From contig CAYWTY010000082.1 of NCBI GenBank assembly GCA_964461335.1, forward strand, positions 1 through 5,483: a stretch of DNA of 5,483 nt, given 5' to 3'. Below are positions 5,471 to 5,483 of this stretch, in pieces. Source of the DNA: JAKJBL01 sp964461335. Its GTDB lineage: Bacteria > Bacillota > Clostridia > Christensenellales > CAG-138. A program made the translations under genes and the position numbers. The notes below the pieces were generated by a model, which was not told where the DNA came from, did not search any database, and worked only from the letters and a program-made list of their open reading frames with translations. Numbering within the stretch: the stretch's first letter is position 1; every line of letters begins with the position of its first letter.

Positions 5471-5483
5471 GCCTTTATTATAC

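Overview
The window carries seven protein genes in three transcription blocks and contains ordinary bacterial housekeeping DNA. No RNA gene, mobile element, CRISPR array or phage gene was seen. The base composition is moderate to AT-leaning, the ribosome binding sites are strong AGGAGG types, promoters look sigma-A-like, and the order infC-rpmI-rplT followed by a TrmH/SpoU-family methyltransferase is common in Bacillota, especially Clostridia. An ArgR-type operator in front of argG fits the same picture. I infer a Clostridia-like member of the Bacillota with moderate confidence; nothing here fixes a genus.

Region 1-1980, minus strand, is the translation-factor block. A promoter at 1985-2013 drives an approximately 145-nt leader that holds a hairpin terminator at 1877-1902. 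It is followed by infC (translation initiation factor IF3, probably starting at a non-AUG codon), rpmI (ribosomal protein L35) and rplT (ribosomal protein L20). A second hairpin terminator at 658-695 separates rplT from a SpoU/TrmH-family RNA 2'-O-methyltransferase, whose 3' end runs off the left edge of the window.

Region 2034-4755, plus strand, is the arginine block. A divergent promoter overlapped by an ARG-box-like operator drives argG and then argH, the last two enzymes of arginine synthesis: citrulline to argininosuccinate to arginine plus fumarate.

Region 4785-5483, minus strand, holds an RdgB/HAM1-type non-canonical purine NTP pyrophosphatase convergent with argH, followed by a 105-nt upstream region with tandem extended -10 motifs and imperfect repeats. 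Coding density is high. The longest gene-free stretch is the shared infC/argG regulatory region of about 265 nt (1835-2099), so no gene-free gap exceeds 300 nt.

No undescribed system was found. The most interesting material is regulatory: the likely AUU start of infC, the infC leader with its attenuator and 10-nt-periodic repeats, and the ArgR operator between the divergent promoters.
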